Source: Qipengyuania qiaonensis (lineage in GTDB: Bacteria > Pseudomonadota > Alphaproteobacteria > Sphingomonadales > Sphingomonadaceae). From it: a stretch of 64,000 nt of DNA. The DNA lies in NCBI RefSeq assembly GCF_019711515.1, contig NZ_JAIGNO010000005.1:1-64000 (forward strand). Direction: 5' to 3'. Every line of letters starts with the position of its first letter. The first letter of the stretch is position 1. The notes below the pieces were generated by a model. That model searched no databases, was not told the origin of the DNA, and saw only the letters and a program-made list of their open reading frames with translations. Below are positions 8,286 to 15,240 of this stretch, piece by piece. The translations under genes and the position numbers were made by a program.

Positions 8286-8759
8286 ATGCCAGTCTTCGGT
8301 GACGACCTACCGCTACCGCCACCCCCGCCCGAAAGGATCGAGCGCATAGAAGAGAGCTTCGCGCGGTCATTGCCCGATGATTATGTCGCTTTTGTCCGCG
8401 AGCATAACGGATCGAAACTTGCCCAGCCGACTGTCAGCACTCCGGTTCGTGAAATTGTAATCGAGCGATTTTTGCCCATTGTCGGCAACCCTGCGGAAGA
8501 TGTCGGCGGGTGGGCCGATGTGGCTGTTGTCGCCACCCAGCTCGATGCGCGCCTGTCATCGTCGGAAGACGGGATAGGCCTTGAACTCGTGCCTTTTGCG
8601 GCTTTGTTCGGCGGCGATTTCCTTGTGCTTGATTATCGCGGCGAGGGCGCGGTGGTGCCGAAGGTATCCATCTGGTTCCACGAAAGCTCCGAAGATTTCG
8701 CGCCGGATGCACGGCCGATCGCCCCGAGCTTTGGCGACTTCATAAATGCGCTGCCTTAA
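8286..8759 (+). CDS. SMI1/KNR4-family immunity protein (orphan)
   Basis: 157 aa. The ATG at 8286 is preceded by GAGGAG at 5-nt spacing; the frame extends upstream to 8244 without an SD. SMI1/KNR4 features include the Pro-rich PLPPPPPERIERIEESF, the core LPDDYVAFVREHNGSKL, LVPFAALFGGDFLVLDYRGE, and a final helix. It is clearly different in sequence from the immunity protein at 7667, so it probably neutralises a different toxin that is no longer present (inference). It lies 139 nt after the previous gene, in a same-strand array of immunity genes. Confidence 0.75.
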   Translation: MPVFGDDLPLPPPPPERIERIEESFARSLPDDYVAFVREHNGSKLAQPTVSTPVREIVIERFLPIVGNPAEDVGGWADVAVVATQLDARLSSSEDGIGLELVPFAALFGGDFLVLDYRGEGAVVPKVSIWFHESSEDFAPDARPIAPSFGDFINALP

Positions 8760-8771
8760 ACCTTCGATGCA

Positions 8772-9077
8772 ATGAATAACGAGCTTTACCAAACCCTCGC
8801 CAAGGCGCTGGTGGCGATTTGTCCCGACGGGTTCGATGAGGCGCGGGTTGACGCCGAACTTGAAGGCGACTGGTCGCAAAAGGGCTATTATTGCAAGGTC
8901 GGTGGCATCTGGTCGAACGGCAAGTCCGTGCCCGCGGATCTAGACTTCGAAGTGGACGATGCGCTTCATGCGCTAAGGGGTATGATGCGCCAGGAGGGGC
9001 GTGAACCCTGGGCGAAGTGCAGCTTCCTCATGAAGCGCGATGGGAGCTTCACCTTCGATGTAAGCTATCCCGAGTAA
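8772..9077 (+). CDS. YezG/DUF600-like immunity protein
   Basis: 101 aa. It has the YezG-type layout: an N-terminal helix (LYQTLAKALVAICPDGFDEA), a central beta region with YYCKVGGIWSNGKSVP, and the closing WAKCSFLMKRDGSFTFDVSY, where the G-x-F-x-x-D-x-x-Y strand is characteristic. Family members act as antitoxins of LXG-type and other nuclease toxins. It starts 12 nt after the previous stop, so it is probably in the same transcript. No matching toxin domain is seen immediately upstream. Confidence 0.65.
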   Translation: MNNELYQTLAKALVAICPDGFDEARVDAELEGDWSQKGYYCKVGGIWSNGKSVPADLDFEVDDALHALRGMMRQEGREPWAKCSFLMKRDGSFTFDVSYPE

Positions 9078-9170
9078 GCCGGCTTCCCGGTCGACGATTC
9101 GTCAGCAGATCAGGCGAAGAATGGCTCAGTGATGCTCGAATGGGTCCTCATCATTTCAGGAGTATCATCG

Positions 9171-9563
9171 TTGACCCAGCCGATTTTCGATCAAGCGCGC
9201 GCGGATGAGGTTTTGAACCAGATCGGCCATGAGATTGTGTCGTCGCCGAAGTACGCGGAGTATGATTGGGTCGCTATCAGTCTGGTAATCAATCTTGACG
9301 AGCAACGGAGCCAGTTCGGGTATGTCTATACTCGCGATGATTGGGAGGCGCGAACGCCGGGGCCCGTTACACTAGGCATCGCCGAAGAGTTGCGAGAGGT
9401 AACGCAAGTCCCCGGGAAAGATCCTTGGAAGAAAGCGCTGATCACGATCGTGCGCGCGACTGGAAAGATCGACATCGACTTCGACTATGAGGGCGACCGT
9501 TGGATTGTATCCGCGGCCCATCCTGACCTTCTCGCAAAGGAGTTGCGGCCGAACGGCGCGTGA
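9171..9563 (+). CDS. YezG/DUF600-like immunity protein, TTG start
   Basis: About 130 aa using the TTG at 9171, which has AGGAG at 9158-9162 (8 nt). An ATG frame start at 9132 would add a hydrophobic-looking tail with no SD. The protein begins TQPIFDQARADEVLNQIG and continues with YDWVAISLVINLDEQ, a helix, then WKKALITIVRATGKIDIDFDY, the same closing strand pattern (GKIDIDFDYE) as YezG-like proteins, and a short C-terminal helix. It is a second YezG-type member, only distantly similar to its neighbour. The 93-nt gap before it holds no recognisable gene. Confidence 0.6.
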   Translation: MTQPIFDQARADEVLNQIGHEIVSSPKYAEYDWVAISLVINLDEQRSQFGYVYTRDDWEARTPGPVTLGIAEELREVTQVPGKDPWKKALITIVRATGKIDIDFDYEGDRWIVSAAHPDLLAKELRPNGA

Positions 9564-9620
9564 ACTGTCGATTGTGTCCAGTCATGACGCGCCGTGCTGG
9601 GCTTCCATGAGGGTCGCGCC

Positions 9621-10094
9621 ATGAAAACAAGCTGGACGCCATATGTCGAACCACCCGTACCTCAGGAAGAGGCCGCAGTCGCCAATCTGGAGTGCACGAT
9701 GAATATCCGTATCCCCGACGAGTTTCGTGCTGTGTTCCTCGAACATGGCGGAGATGCCGCAAGCCCTGATCGCATTCCGATCGGATCGAAGAGTGGAACC
9801 GCTTTTGGCCCCATCCTCTATGTCGGTGGGCAGAAAGCGCACGCCGACTACACCTATTCCGTTGAATGGGCGGTCGAGACTCTCGCCCAGTGGTCGAAAT
9901 GCGACGGCTTGGCTTCGCTCAAATTGTTACCTTTCGCGACGAATACCGCTACCGGCTATTTCTGCTTCGATTATCGCGATCAACTAACAAATCCCCCCAT
10001 CGTTTTCGTCGACATCAGCTACGACTTTGCCGAAAAAGTAGCGGTCTTGCCCGTGGCGGAAAACTGGGCTGACCTAGTCTCAAAACTGCATTGA
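9621..10094 (+). CDS. SMI1/KNR4-family immunity protein, paralogue of the WHH immunity protein
   Basis: 157 aa. The ATG at 9621 has AGGG 7 nt upstream; an upstream in-frame start at 9594 lacks an SD. The core FATNTATGYFCFDYRD is nearly identical to that of the protein at 7667, and the flanks match in order (GTAFGPILYVGG against TTFGTVLYAGG; IVFVDISYDFAEKVAVLPVA against IVFVDLNYDFDESTAILPVA). It is a diverged duplicate of the cognate immunity gene, either a second copy that broadens protection or the remnant of another WHH toxin pair. It lies 57 nt after the YezG-like gene. Confidence 0.78.
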   Translation: MKTSWTPYVEPPVPQEEAAVANLECTMNIRIPDEFRAVFLEHGGDAASPDRIPIGSKSGTAFGPILYVGGQKAHADYTYSVEWAVETLAQWSKCDGLASLKLLPFATNTATGYFCFDYRDQLTNPPIVFVDISYDFAEKVAVLPVAENWADLVSKLH

Positions 10095-10147
10095 ACGCGG
10101 CGATCGGGCGGAATTCCCGATTCCAAGTCTGCCTCAGCGCCTTTTAG

Positions 10148-10378
10148 CGAGGTTTACGGTGGAATGATGATCGATATGATCCCCGTGGATTTCGACGGCG
10201 CAGCTCCGGCATTGGTTACGGAGACGCAGATCGTGCAGAACAACCGGGCAACCGGGTTGAAGTAAGAATCACGGCAGAATACGCTCCGGGTAGTACCAGC
10301 GCTCGTCCTGACAATTTTGTCGCAGAGTACAGTGTCAACGGCGGAAACTGGATGAGCCAGACCTTCGCCAACAGGTAG
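10148..10378 (+). pseudogene. Start-less C-terminal remnant of a toxin (orphan toxin tip)
   Basis: A 76-codon open frame bounded by stops at 10145-10147 and 10376-10378. It contains no start codon before ATG 10351, yet reads as coherent protein: RWNDDRYDPRGFRRRSSGIG, then RVEVRITAEYAPGSTSARPD, then NFVAEYSVNGGNWMSQTFAN. The stop lies 10 nt before the immunity gene at 10389, the spacing of a toxin-immunity junction. The most likely reading is a toxin C-terminal domain detached from its delivery part, as in orphan toxin/immunity modules downstream of polymorphic toxin genes. The toxic activity is not identifiable. No SD or start supports expression on its own. Confidence 0.55.
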
Positions 10379-10388
10379 CCAGGCCGCC

Positions 10389-10799
10389 ATGACTTTCGAA
10401 ACCGCGCAGATCCAGGTGGTGCAGAGTGTCGCCACCGACTTTGCCACCGACACTTGGGTCCACGCCATCGTCGATCTCGAGATACTCGAGTTTCCCGACG
10501 GCTACGACATCGACGTCCAAGCGATTCTGATCACGCGAGACAACGGCCAGCTTGCAAGCCGCCAGTTCCAGTTGAGCCAGCCGACGCGGGATGCGGTCGC
10601 CAAGCTGTACCGCCAGCGCAAGGAAGAAGCCGGCGACAAATTCGGCGGCTTCGTGCTGAGGATCGACCATCCGGGCCGCTATCGCTTCGATTTCAGATAT
10701 GAGAAACCCAAGCGTCTGAGCGGCGTATGGGATGCCGAACGTCAGGCCTATTTCGACAATTACCTCGAGCATTATCGCGCAGAGGTCGGCGCGCAATAG
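10389..10799 (+). CDS. Immunity-like protein (YezG/DUF600-type), partner of the orphan toxin tip
   Basis: 136 aa. It has beta-rich N-terminal strands (FATDTWVHAIVDLEILEF; YDIDVQAILITRDNG), a helix (TRDAVAKLYRQRKEE), then the strand pair FVLRIDHPGRYRFDFRYEKP and a terminal helix AYFDNYLEHYRAE. The GRYRFDFRYE strand matches the closing motif of YezG-like immunity proteins. It starts 10 nt after the orphan toxin tip at 10148-10378, with AGG 5 nt before the ATG. It ends 1 nt before sctT on the opposite strand, so the immunity array directly abuts the T3SS cluster. Confidence 0.62.
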   Translation: MTFETAQIQVVQSVATDFATDTWVHAIVDLEILEFPDGYDIDVQAILITRDNGQLASRQFQLSQPTRDAVAKLYRQRKEEAGDKFGGFVLRIDHPGRYRFDFRYEKPKRLSGVWDAERQAYFDNYLEHYRAEVGAQ

Positions 10800-10800
10800 G

Positions 10801-11628
10801 CTATTCCTCCGCGCTTCCGCCGACCAGCTCCATCACCGCTTCGGCCGTTTCGCTGCGCGAGGAGAGATCGCTGAGGACGGCTTCTCCCAGCAGCGGAAGC
10901 GTCATCACCAGAATCAAACTCGCCGCCATGCTCTTGATCGGCAGCGACAGGATGAAGACGTTGAACTGCGGCGCGATACGGTTGAGCAGGCCAAGCCCTG
11001 CGTCGATAAGGTAAAGCAGCACAATCACCGGCGCTGCGAATAGGAAGGCGAGCACGAACAGCCGCCCGAATTCGCGTTCGAACAGAACCACGGTCTCGGG
11101 ATCGAATTGCAGCCCGCCCAGTCCTAACGGCCAGATTGCGTAGCTCGCCATGATCGTGCCCACCAGCAGCGTCATCCCCCCTGCAGTCACGAACAGCACG
11201 CCTGCAAGCCTTGTCAGGAGGTTCGAGGTGAGCGAGGCCATCGACCCGCTGCCCGGTTCGACGATCTGCGCCATCGTGGCGCCAACCTTATTATCGATAA
11301 TCTCGCCAGCCACGCCCATCGCCCACAGGATCGTCGCGAAGAAGAAGCCGATCACGGTCCCCGCACCCGCCTCCTTGGCGAAGATGAACAGGAGGTCCAT
11401 CGCCGACAAGTCGCGCGGGATAAGTTCGGCCTGGGCATTCAGCATGATAAGGCCGAAGGTCACGATCAGGCTGTTGCGCACCAGCGGCGGCATCGTGTCG
11501 CGACCGAACAGCGGCATGAACAGGATGGCAAAGGCAAACCGCGCCGAGGCGAGCCCGATGAGCACCGCCTGCCCCATCCACGGCGCGAAATCTGCAAGTG
11601 CGCCGCCGGTGTCGGTGACGTAATTCAC
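10801..11628 (-). CDS. sctT: T3SS export apparatus protein SctT (YscT/SpaR/FliR family)
   Basis: 275 aa integral membrane protein with about six hydrophobic segments (for example AVLIGLASARFAFAILFMPL, then FVLAFLFAAPVIVLLYLIDA). The conserved family regions include GEIIDNKVGATMAQIVEPGS and the PQFNVFILSLPIKS segment, a FliR/SctT hallmark. It forms the inner-membrane export gate with SctR and SctS. It starts with GTG 7 nt after sctS and is the last gene of the second T3SS operon. Its stop almost touches the convergent immunity gene at 10799. Confidence 0.93.
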   Translation of the reverse strand: MNYVTDTGGALADFAPWMGQAVLIGLASARFAFAILFMPLFGRDTMPPLVRNSLIVTFGLIMLNAQAELIPRDLSAMDLLFIFAKEAGAGTVIGFFFATILWAMGVAGEIIDNKVGATMAQIVEPGSGSMASLTSNLLTRLAGVLFVTAGGMTLLVGTIMASYAIWPLGLGGLQFDPETVVLFEREFGRLFVLAFLFAAPVIVLLYLIDAGLGLLNRIAPQFNVFILSLPIKSMAASLILVMTLPLLGEAVLSDLSSRSETAEAVMELVGGSAEE

Positions 11629-11635
11629 GCCCGCG

Positions 11636-11896
11636 CTATCCGACGACGCTGTAGAAACGGCTGAAGATGTTCTCGCTGAATGCGATGAGGCTTCCCGCGA
11701 GCAACGAGGCGGTCAGGAAGATCGTCAGGATGATGGCGAAGAACTTGAGGGTGAATTGCAGCGTCTGTTCCTGCAGTTGCGTCGCCGCCTGAACGATGGC
11801 GGTGAGCAATCCGACCACCGAAGCGGCGATGATCGGAGGAGCCGACAGGAGCAGGATGAGCCACAGCGATTCAATGGTGAGCGCAATCGGATCCAT
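11636..11896 (-). CDS. sctS: T3SS export apparatus protein SctS (YscS/SpaQ/FliQ family)
   Basis: 86 aa, the standard size, with two transmembrane hairpin helices (SLWLILLLSAPPIIAASVVG and FFAIILTIFLTASLLAGSLI) joined by the conserved LTAIVQAATQLQEQTL segment, a near-invariant FliQ/SctS feature. It assembles with SctR and SctT in the export gate. It lies 30 nt after sctR and 7 nt before sctT. Confidence 0.95.
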   Translation of the reverse strand: MDPIALTIESLWLILLLSAPPIIAASVVGLLTAIVQAATQLQEQTLQFTLKFFAIILTIFLTASLLAGSLIAFSENIFSRFYSVVG

Positions 11897-11926
11897 TATG
11901 TTGCGGCTCCCAAAGAGCGGATGGAG

Positions 11927-12622
11927 CTACACATAGGATAAAACCAAGCCATGGGCGAGTTTGACCCATCCATCTATCAAGACGAATAATAATATCTTGA
12001 AAGGTAACGATATTGTCACTGGCGACAACATCATCATACCCATCGCCAGCAAGATATTGGAAATGACCATGTCGATAATCAGAAAAGGCAGGAATATCAG
12101 GAACCCGATCTGGAACGCTATGGTCAGTTCGCGCACCACGAAAGCGGGCATCACCACGATGAAATCGCTCTCGGTCAGTTCCGCCCCGCGCTCCGGCCCG
12201 CTGATGCGCTGCTGCGTGCGCAGGAAGAAGGCGCGCTCGCTTGACGTCGAATGTTTCATCAGGAACTCGCGCAACGGTTCCTTGGCGCGGTCGGCGGCGG
12301 CGAAGATCGAACCGGTATCGTCGAGCGGGCTGGATTCCTCGATGGCCTCGCCCTCGATCCCGACGGTTTGTTCGCCATAGCCCGCGGCATCGGTCATATC
12401 GGAGAGGACCGGATACATGACATAAAGCGACAGGATCAGCGCGAGGCCGTTGAGAACGAGGTTGGGTGGCACTTGCTGCAAACCCATGGCCGAGCGCAGG
12501 AGGCTGAGCACGACCACGATCTTGGTGAAGCTCGTCACCATCACCGCAAAGAACGGCGCCAGTGCGATCATCAGGACCGTGACGAGCGCCGAGCCGGGGG
12601 TGAAGGCCTCGAACTCCATCAT
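11927..12622 (-). CDS. sctR: T3SS export apparatus protein SctR (YscR/SpaP/FliP family)
   Basis: 231 aa. The conserved N-terminal FTKIVVVLSLLRSAMGLQQ, LVLNGLALILSLYVM, and the C-terminal FLIFLPFLIIDMVISNILLA with GMMMLSPVTISLPFKILLF are classical FliP/SctR signatures. Multiple transmembrane helices; five copies form the export gate core. The ATG at 12622 overlaps the sctQ stop by 4 nt. The periplasmic loop (around residues 85-130) is acidic and of ordinary length. Confidence 0.96.
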   Translation of the reverse strand: MMEFEAFTPGSALVTVLMIALAPFFAVMVTSFTKIVVVLSLLRSAMGLQQVPPNLVLNGLALILSLYVMYPVLSDMTDAAGYGEQTVGIEGEAIEESSPLDDTGSIFAAADRAKEPLREFLMKHSTSSERAFFLRTQQRISGPERGAELTESDFIVVMPAFVVRELTIAFQIGFLIFLPFLIIDMVISNILLAMGMMMLSPVTISLPFKILLFVLIDGWVKLAHGLVLSYV

Positions 12623-13599
12623 GCACCGTCTCCCGCTGGTGCATTAGTTGGTCCTTCGACAATAGCGGGATCCTCGGCTGCGCGGGGCGGCGCGTTCATC
12701 GCGTCCACGAGAAAGGCGAAGGAACCGCCCAGCCGTACAATCTCTCCAGCCGCCACGATTTGCCCGGCTACCAGCAATTCGGCGGCCAACCCCTCGCTCA
12801 GCGGGGTCAGCGTGACGGTGCCGCCTTCGGCGAGCGCTTCGATCTCGGCGGCGGGAACCGCCATTTGCGGAAGGCGAATGGTCAACGGCACATGGAGGCC
12901 AGCGGGCGCTGCCCCTTGTTTGGGTTCGCTCATGGCTTGCTCTCCTTGGCAGGTGGCAGGGGCGAATACGCCGGTCTTGGGGGTCCAATGGCCGGGCAGG
13001 CGACGCGCGCCCAAAGGGGTTTCGAGGATGGTTGGATAAGGTCCGGCGGAAAGGCTCAGCAGCCCGCCCGACGAAAGCGCCTCGACCTCCGTCAGCGGCG
13101 CGTTGCCAGTGCGAAACGACAGCACCACCGGAAACGGCGTCCGTGATACGGCCGGCTCGGGCTCTAGCGGCGGCAGCTTCGCCGCATCGATCCGTTGCGG
13201 CTCGAACCCGAAAGCAAAGCGGTGTTCGCCGTAGCGCAGCTCGACCCAGCGTGCGCCAGCGCGCCAGTCGGTCGTCACGGTTGCGGGATCGAAAGCCAGC
13301 CCGGTCGCGCGCTCGAAAGCGCATAACGCGGCGTCGTAGTGGCTCAAGAGTTCCATCTGCGCGTCAAGGTTTTCGCCTATGCCGTTGCACTCGCCGAGTG
13401 GGCACCACAGCATGCCCGAACCATCCGCGAAGACTTGGAGTGCCGGATCGCGCTCGTGCCAGCCGCGCAGCACCTGCATTCCGGGCGCTGCCGTCAGCAG
13501 GCGATGCAGGCTATTGGCGAAGCGCGCATGCTCCGCGTCTGCCTCGCGCAGCGAAGTCGCGGCGGGTTCGGGCTGTTGGTTCCCGGCCTCAGCCATCAT
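12619..13599 (-). CDS. sctQ: T3SS cytosolic sorting platform protein SctQ (YscQ/FliN-like)
   Basis: About 326 aa from ATG 13599 (another ATG at 13596). The C-terminal 80 residues form a SPOA/FliN domain (AEIEALAEGGTVTLTPLSEG, then LLVAGQIVAAGEIVRLGG), and a less conserved SPOA-like region precedes it near LTEVEALSSGGLLSLSAG. SctQ builds the cytosolic pods with SctK and SctL and docks substrates. It overlaps the fliO-like gene by 11 nt upstream and sctR by 4 nt downstream. A strong internal ribosome site in front of Met at 12933 predicts a separate short SctQ-C product, as known in several systems. The longer upstream frame to 13719 lies within the fliO-like gene. Confidence 0.85.
   Translation of the reverse strand: MMAEAGNQQPEPAATSLREADAEHARFANSLHRLLTAAPGMQVLRGWHERDPALQVFADGSGMLWCPLGECNGIGENLDAQMELLSHYDAALCAFERATGLAFDPATVTTDWRAGARWVELRYGEHRFAFGFEPQRIDAAKLPPLEPEPAVSRTPFPVVLSFRTGNAPLTEVEALSSGGLLSLSAGPYPTILETPLGARRLPGHWTPKTGVFAPATCQGEQAMSEPKQGAAPAGLHVPLTIRLPQMAVPAAEIEALAEGGTVTLTPLSEGLAAELLVAGQIVAAGEIVRLGGSFAFLVDAMNAPPRAAEDPAIVEGPTNAPAGDGA
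12931..12947 (-). promoter_or_regulatory. Internal ribosome-binding site for SctQ-C
   Basis: On the minus strand AAGGAGA (12941-12947) lies 7 nt before an in-frame ATG (12931-12933) inside sctQ. Initiation here would give a 104-aa protein, SctQ-C, covering the C-terminal SPOA domain only. Internal initiation of this kind is established for YscQ, SsaQ and Spa33, where the short product partners the full-length protein. Confidence 0.6.
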
Positions 13600-13975
13600 G
13601 CGCCGATCCGGGCCGCTCGCGCATCGCGGCAAGCATGGTCGGCGATAGTCGCTGCCGCACGGCGGCCTCTTCGCTGGGTTTACCGAGCAGGCGTCCGTCG
13701 CCATCCCAATGCGCCACAAGCGTCACCACGCCCCCGGTTACGCCCAGCAGCAATTGTTCTCCGCCGCTCTCGACCATGACCAGCCTCTCGCGCGGGCCCA
13801 GCGGCAGCGCACGCACGAAACGAAGCGAGCGGCCGCTGACCGCCTCGTCCCCCGTGCCAAGGCGGCTGTCCTGCAGTTTGCGCAACAGCCAGATAACCGT
13901 AAAGGCGAGCCCCAGCACGATGGCCAGGGCCAGCACGATCGCTAGGAGCGATGAGAAGATCGTCCCGGTACTCAT
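13589..13975 (-). CDS. FliO-like protein inside the T3SS cluster
   Basis: 128 aa. One N-terminal transmembrane helix (IFSSLLAIVLALAIVLGLAF) is followed by a small cytosolic domain with GRSLRFVRALPLGPRERLVM and GEQLLLGVTGGVVTLVAHW, the recognisable FliO pattern (bias toward RxLxLGPRxxLxxVExGGxxLLLGV). FliO assists FliP assembly in flagella and is normally missing from injectisomes. Here it sits between sctU and sctQ-sctR, the same place as fliO next to fliN-fliP in flagellar operons. The start ATG at 13975 is 14 nt after sctU. It could be an ancestral retention or an assembly factor for SctR. Confidence 0.75.
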   Translation of the reverse strand: MSTGTIFSSLLAIVLALAIVLGLAFTVIWLLRKLQDSRLGTGDEAVSGRSLRFVRALPLGPRERLVMVESGGEQLLLGVTGGVVTLVAHWDGDGRLLGKPSEEAAVRQRLSPTMLAAMRERPGSAHDG

Positions 13976-13989
13976 AGATGTCCAGTTCC

Positions 13990-15144
13990 TCAGTGAATAT
14001 CTTCGAAGGCCAGCGGCTCACGCCCCAGTTCCTGTTCCATCGGGGCTTCCTTGGCGCGCGCACGGCGGGCCCAAAGAATGATCTCCGCGATTGCTTCGAA
14101 CATGTCCTCGGGCACCATCTCGCCGACTTCGCAACGCCCGTTCAGCGAGCGTGCCACCGCGACATTGCGGACGATCGGCACGCCCTCGTCGCGAGCGACC
14201 TCACGCATCAGCTGGGCGAGCGGCCCCATGCCCTTCGCCGCGATGACCGGAATCGGCGAGCTGTCGGGATCATGGTCGAGCGCAATCGCGATATGGGTCG
14301 GGTTGACCAGCAGGGCCGAAGCTCCGGCGGTGGCTCCGGCAGCGTTGTTCTCGGCCCATTGCTGGTGCATCTGGCGTCGTTCCGACCGGACCATCGGGTC
14401 GCCTTCCTCGTCCTTGTGCTCTTTTTTGATGTCGCGCCGACTCATGCGCATTTTCTTGATGAACGAGTGCTGCTGGTGAATTCGGTCGAGCAGCGCGATG
14501 GCAAGGAACAGGAAGGCGCACCAGACCAGAAGCTGTAGGGTCACCGAGTAGAAATAACTCGCCGTGCGTTCGCCGGCGATCACGCCGCCATTGGCAGTTT
14601 CGCTGAACAAGGCCTGTCGGGTCAGTTCGCCCACGCTTTCGAGCGTGGTGGCGAAGACGATGGCCGTAACCGCGGTGAGTGCGATCACTTTCATCAGCAT
14701 CTTCACGAGCTCGACCAGCCCGTCCTTGCCGAACATCCGCTTGAGCCCTTCGATCGGGTTGAGCTTATCGAGCGAAGGTTTGATCTTCTCTCCGGTCAGG
14801 ATCGGACCGGTCTGGAGGAACTCGACCGCGAGCCCTATGGCGGCAAGCGGAGCGAGGATCAGCGCGGACAGGCCGACCATGAGCCACAGCGCGCGCGATC
14901 CGAGCCTGTCGGCAAGCGTTGCGAATTCGCCCTTGGTCGCCAAGTCGACCGATTGCTCGGCAAACTCGGCGACAAGGTGTGCGCCGTATCCGATTGCAAC
15001 GGCGAACAGCAGGCAGAAAGTGAGCGTCGTGAACGCCGCGCCGATATCCTTCGATTTGGCAACGTCGCCCTTCTTACGCGCGTCCTTCAGCTTCTTCGGA
15101 GTCGGCTTTTCCGTTTTGTCGCCACTATCCTTCGTTTGTCCCAT
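13990..15144 (-). CDS. sctU: T3SS substrate-specificity switch protein SctU (YscU/SpaS/FlhB family)
   Basis: 384 aa. N-terminal GDKTEKPTPKKLKDARKKGD is the family hallmark, followed by four transmembrane helices (about residues 38-215) and a cytosolic domain with the autocleavage motif NPTH at 281-284 (in LLVNPTHIAIAL). Cleavage between Asn and Pro switches export from early to later substrates. The gene lies 96 nt downstream of the DUF1521 effector gene and heads the sctU-fliO-like-Q-R-S-T block. The C-terminal tail beyond about residue 360 is longer than average and acidic. Confidence 0.95.
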   Translation of the reverse strand: MGQTKDSGDKTEKPTPKKLKDARKKGDVAKSKDIGAAFTTLTFCLLFAVAIGYGAHLVAEFAEQSVDLATKGEFATLADRLGSRALWLMVGLSALILAPLAAIGLAVEFLQTGPILTGEKIKPSLDKLNPIEGLKRMFGKDGLVELVKMLMKVIALTAVTAIVFATTLESVGELTRQALFSETANGGVIAGERTASYFYSVTLQLLVWCAFLFLAIALLDRIHQQHSFIKKMRMSRRDIKKEHKDEEGDPMVRSERRQMHQQWAENNAAGATAGASALLVNPTHIAIALDHDPDSSPIPVIAAKGMGPLAQLMREVARDEGVPIVRNVAVARSLNGRCEVGEMVPEDMFEAIAEIILWARRARAKEAPMEQELGREPLAFEDIH

Positions 15145-15240
15145 AGGCCTTTACATCTCACGCTATTACGTGAGTTGGATCAGACATTTGTGTCGTGATT
15201 GCGACTCTTGGGCGCGGATAGCGACGAGTTCTGTGAGAGA

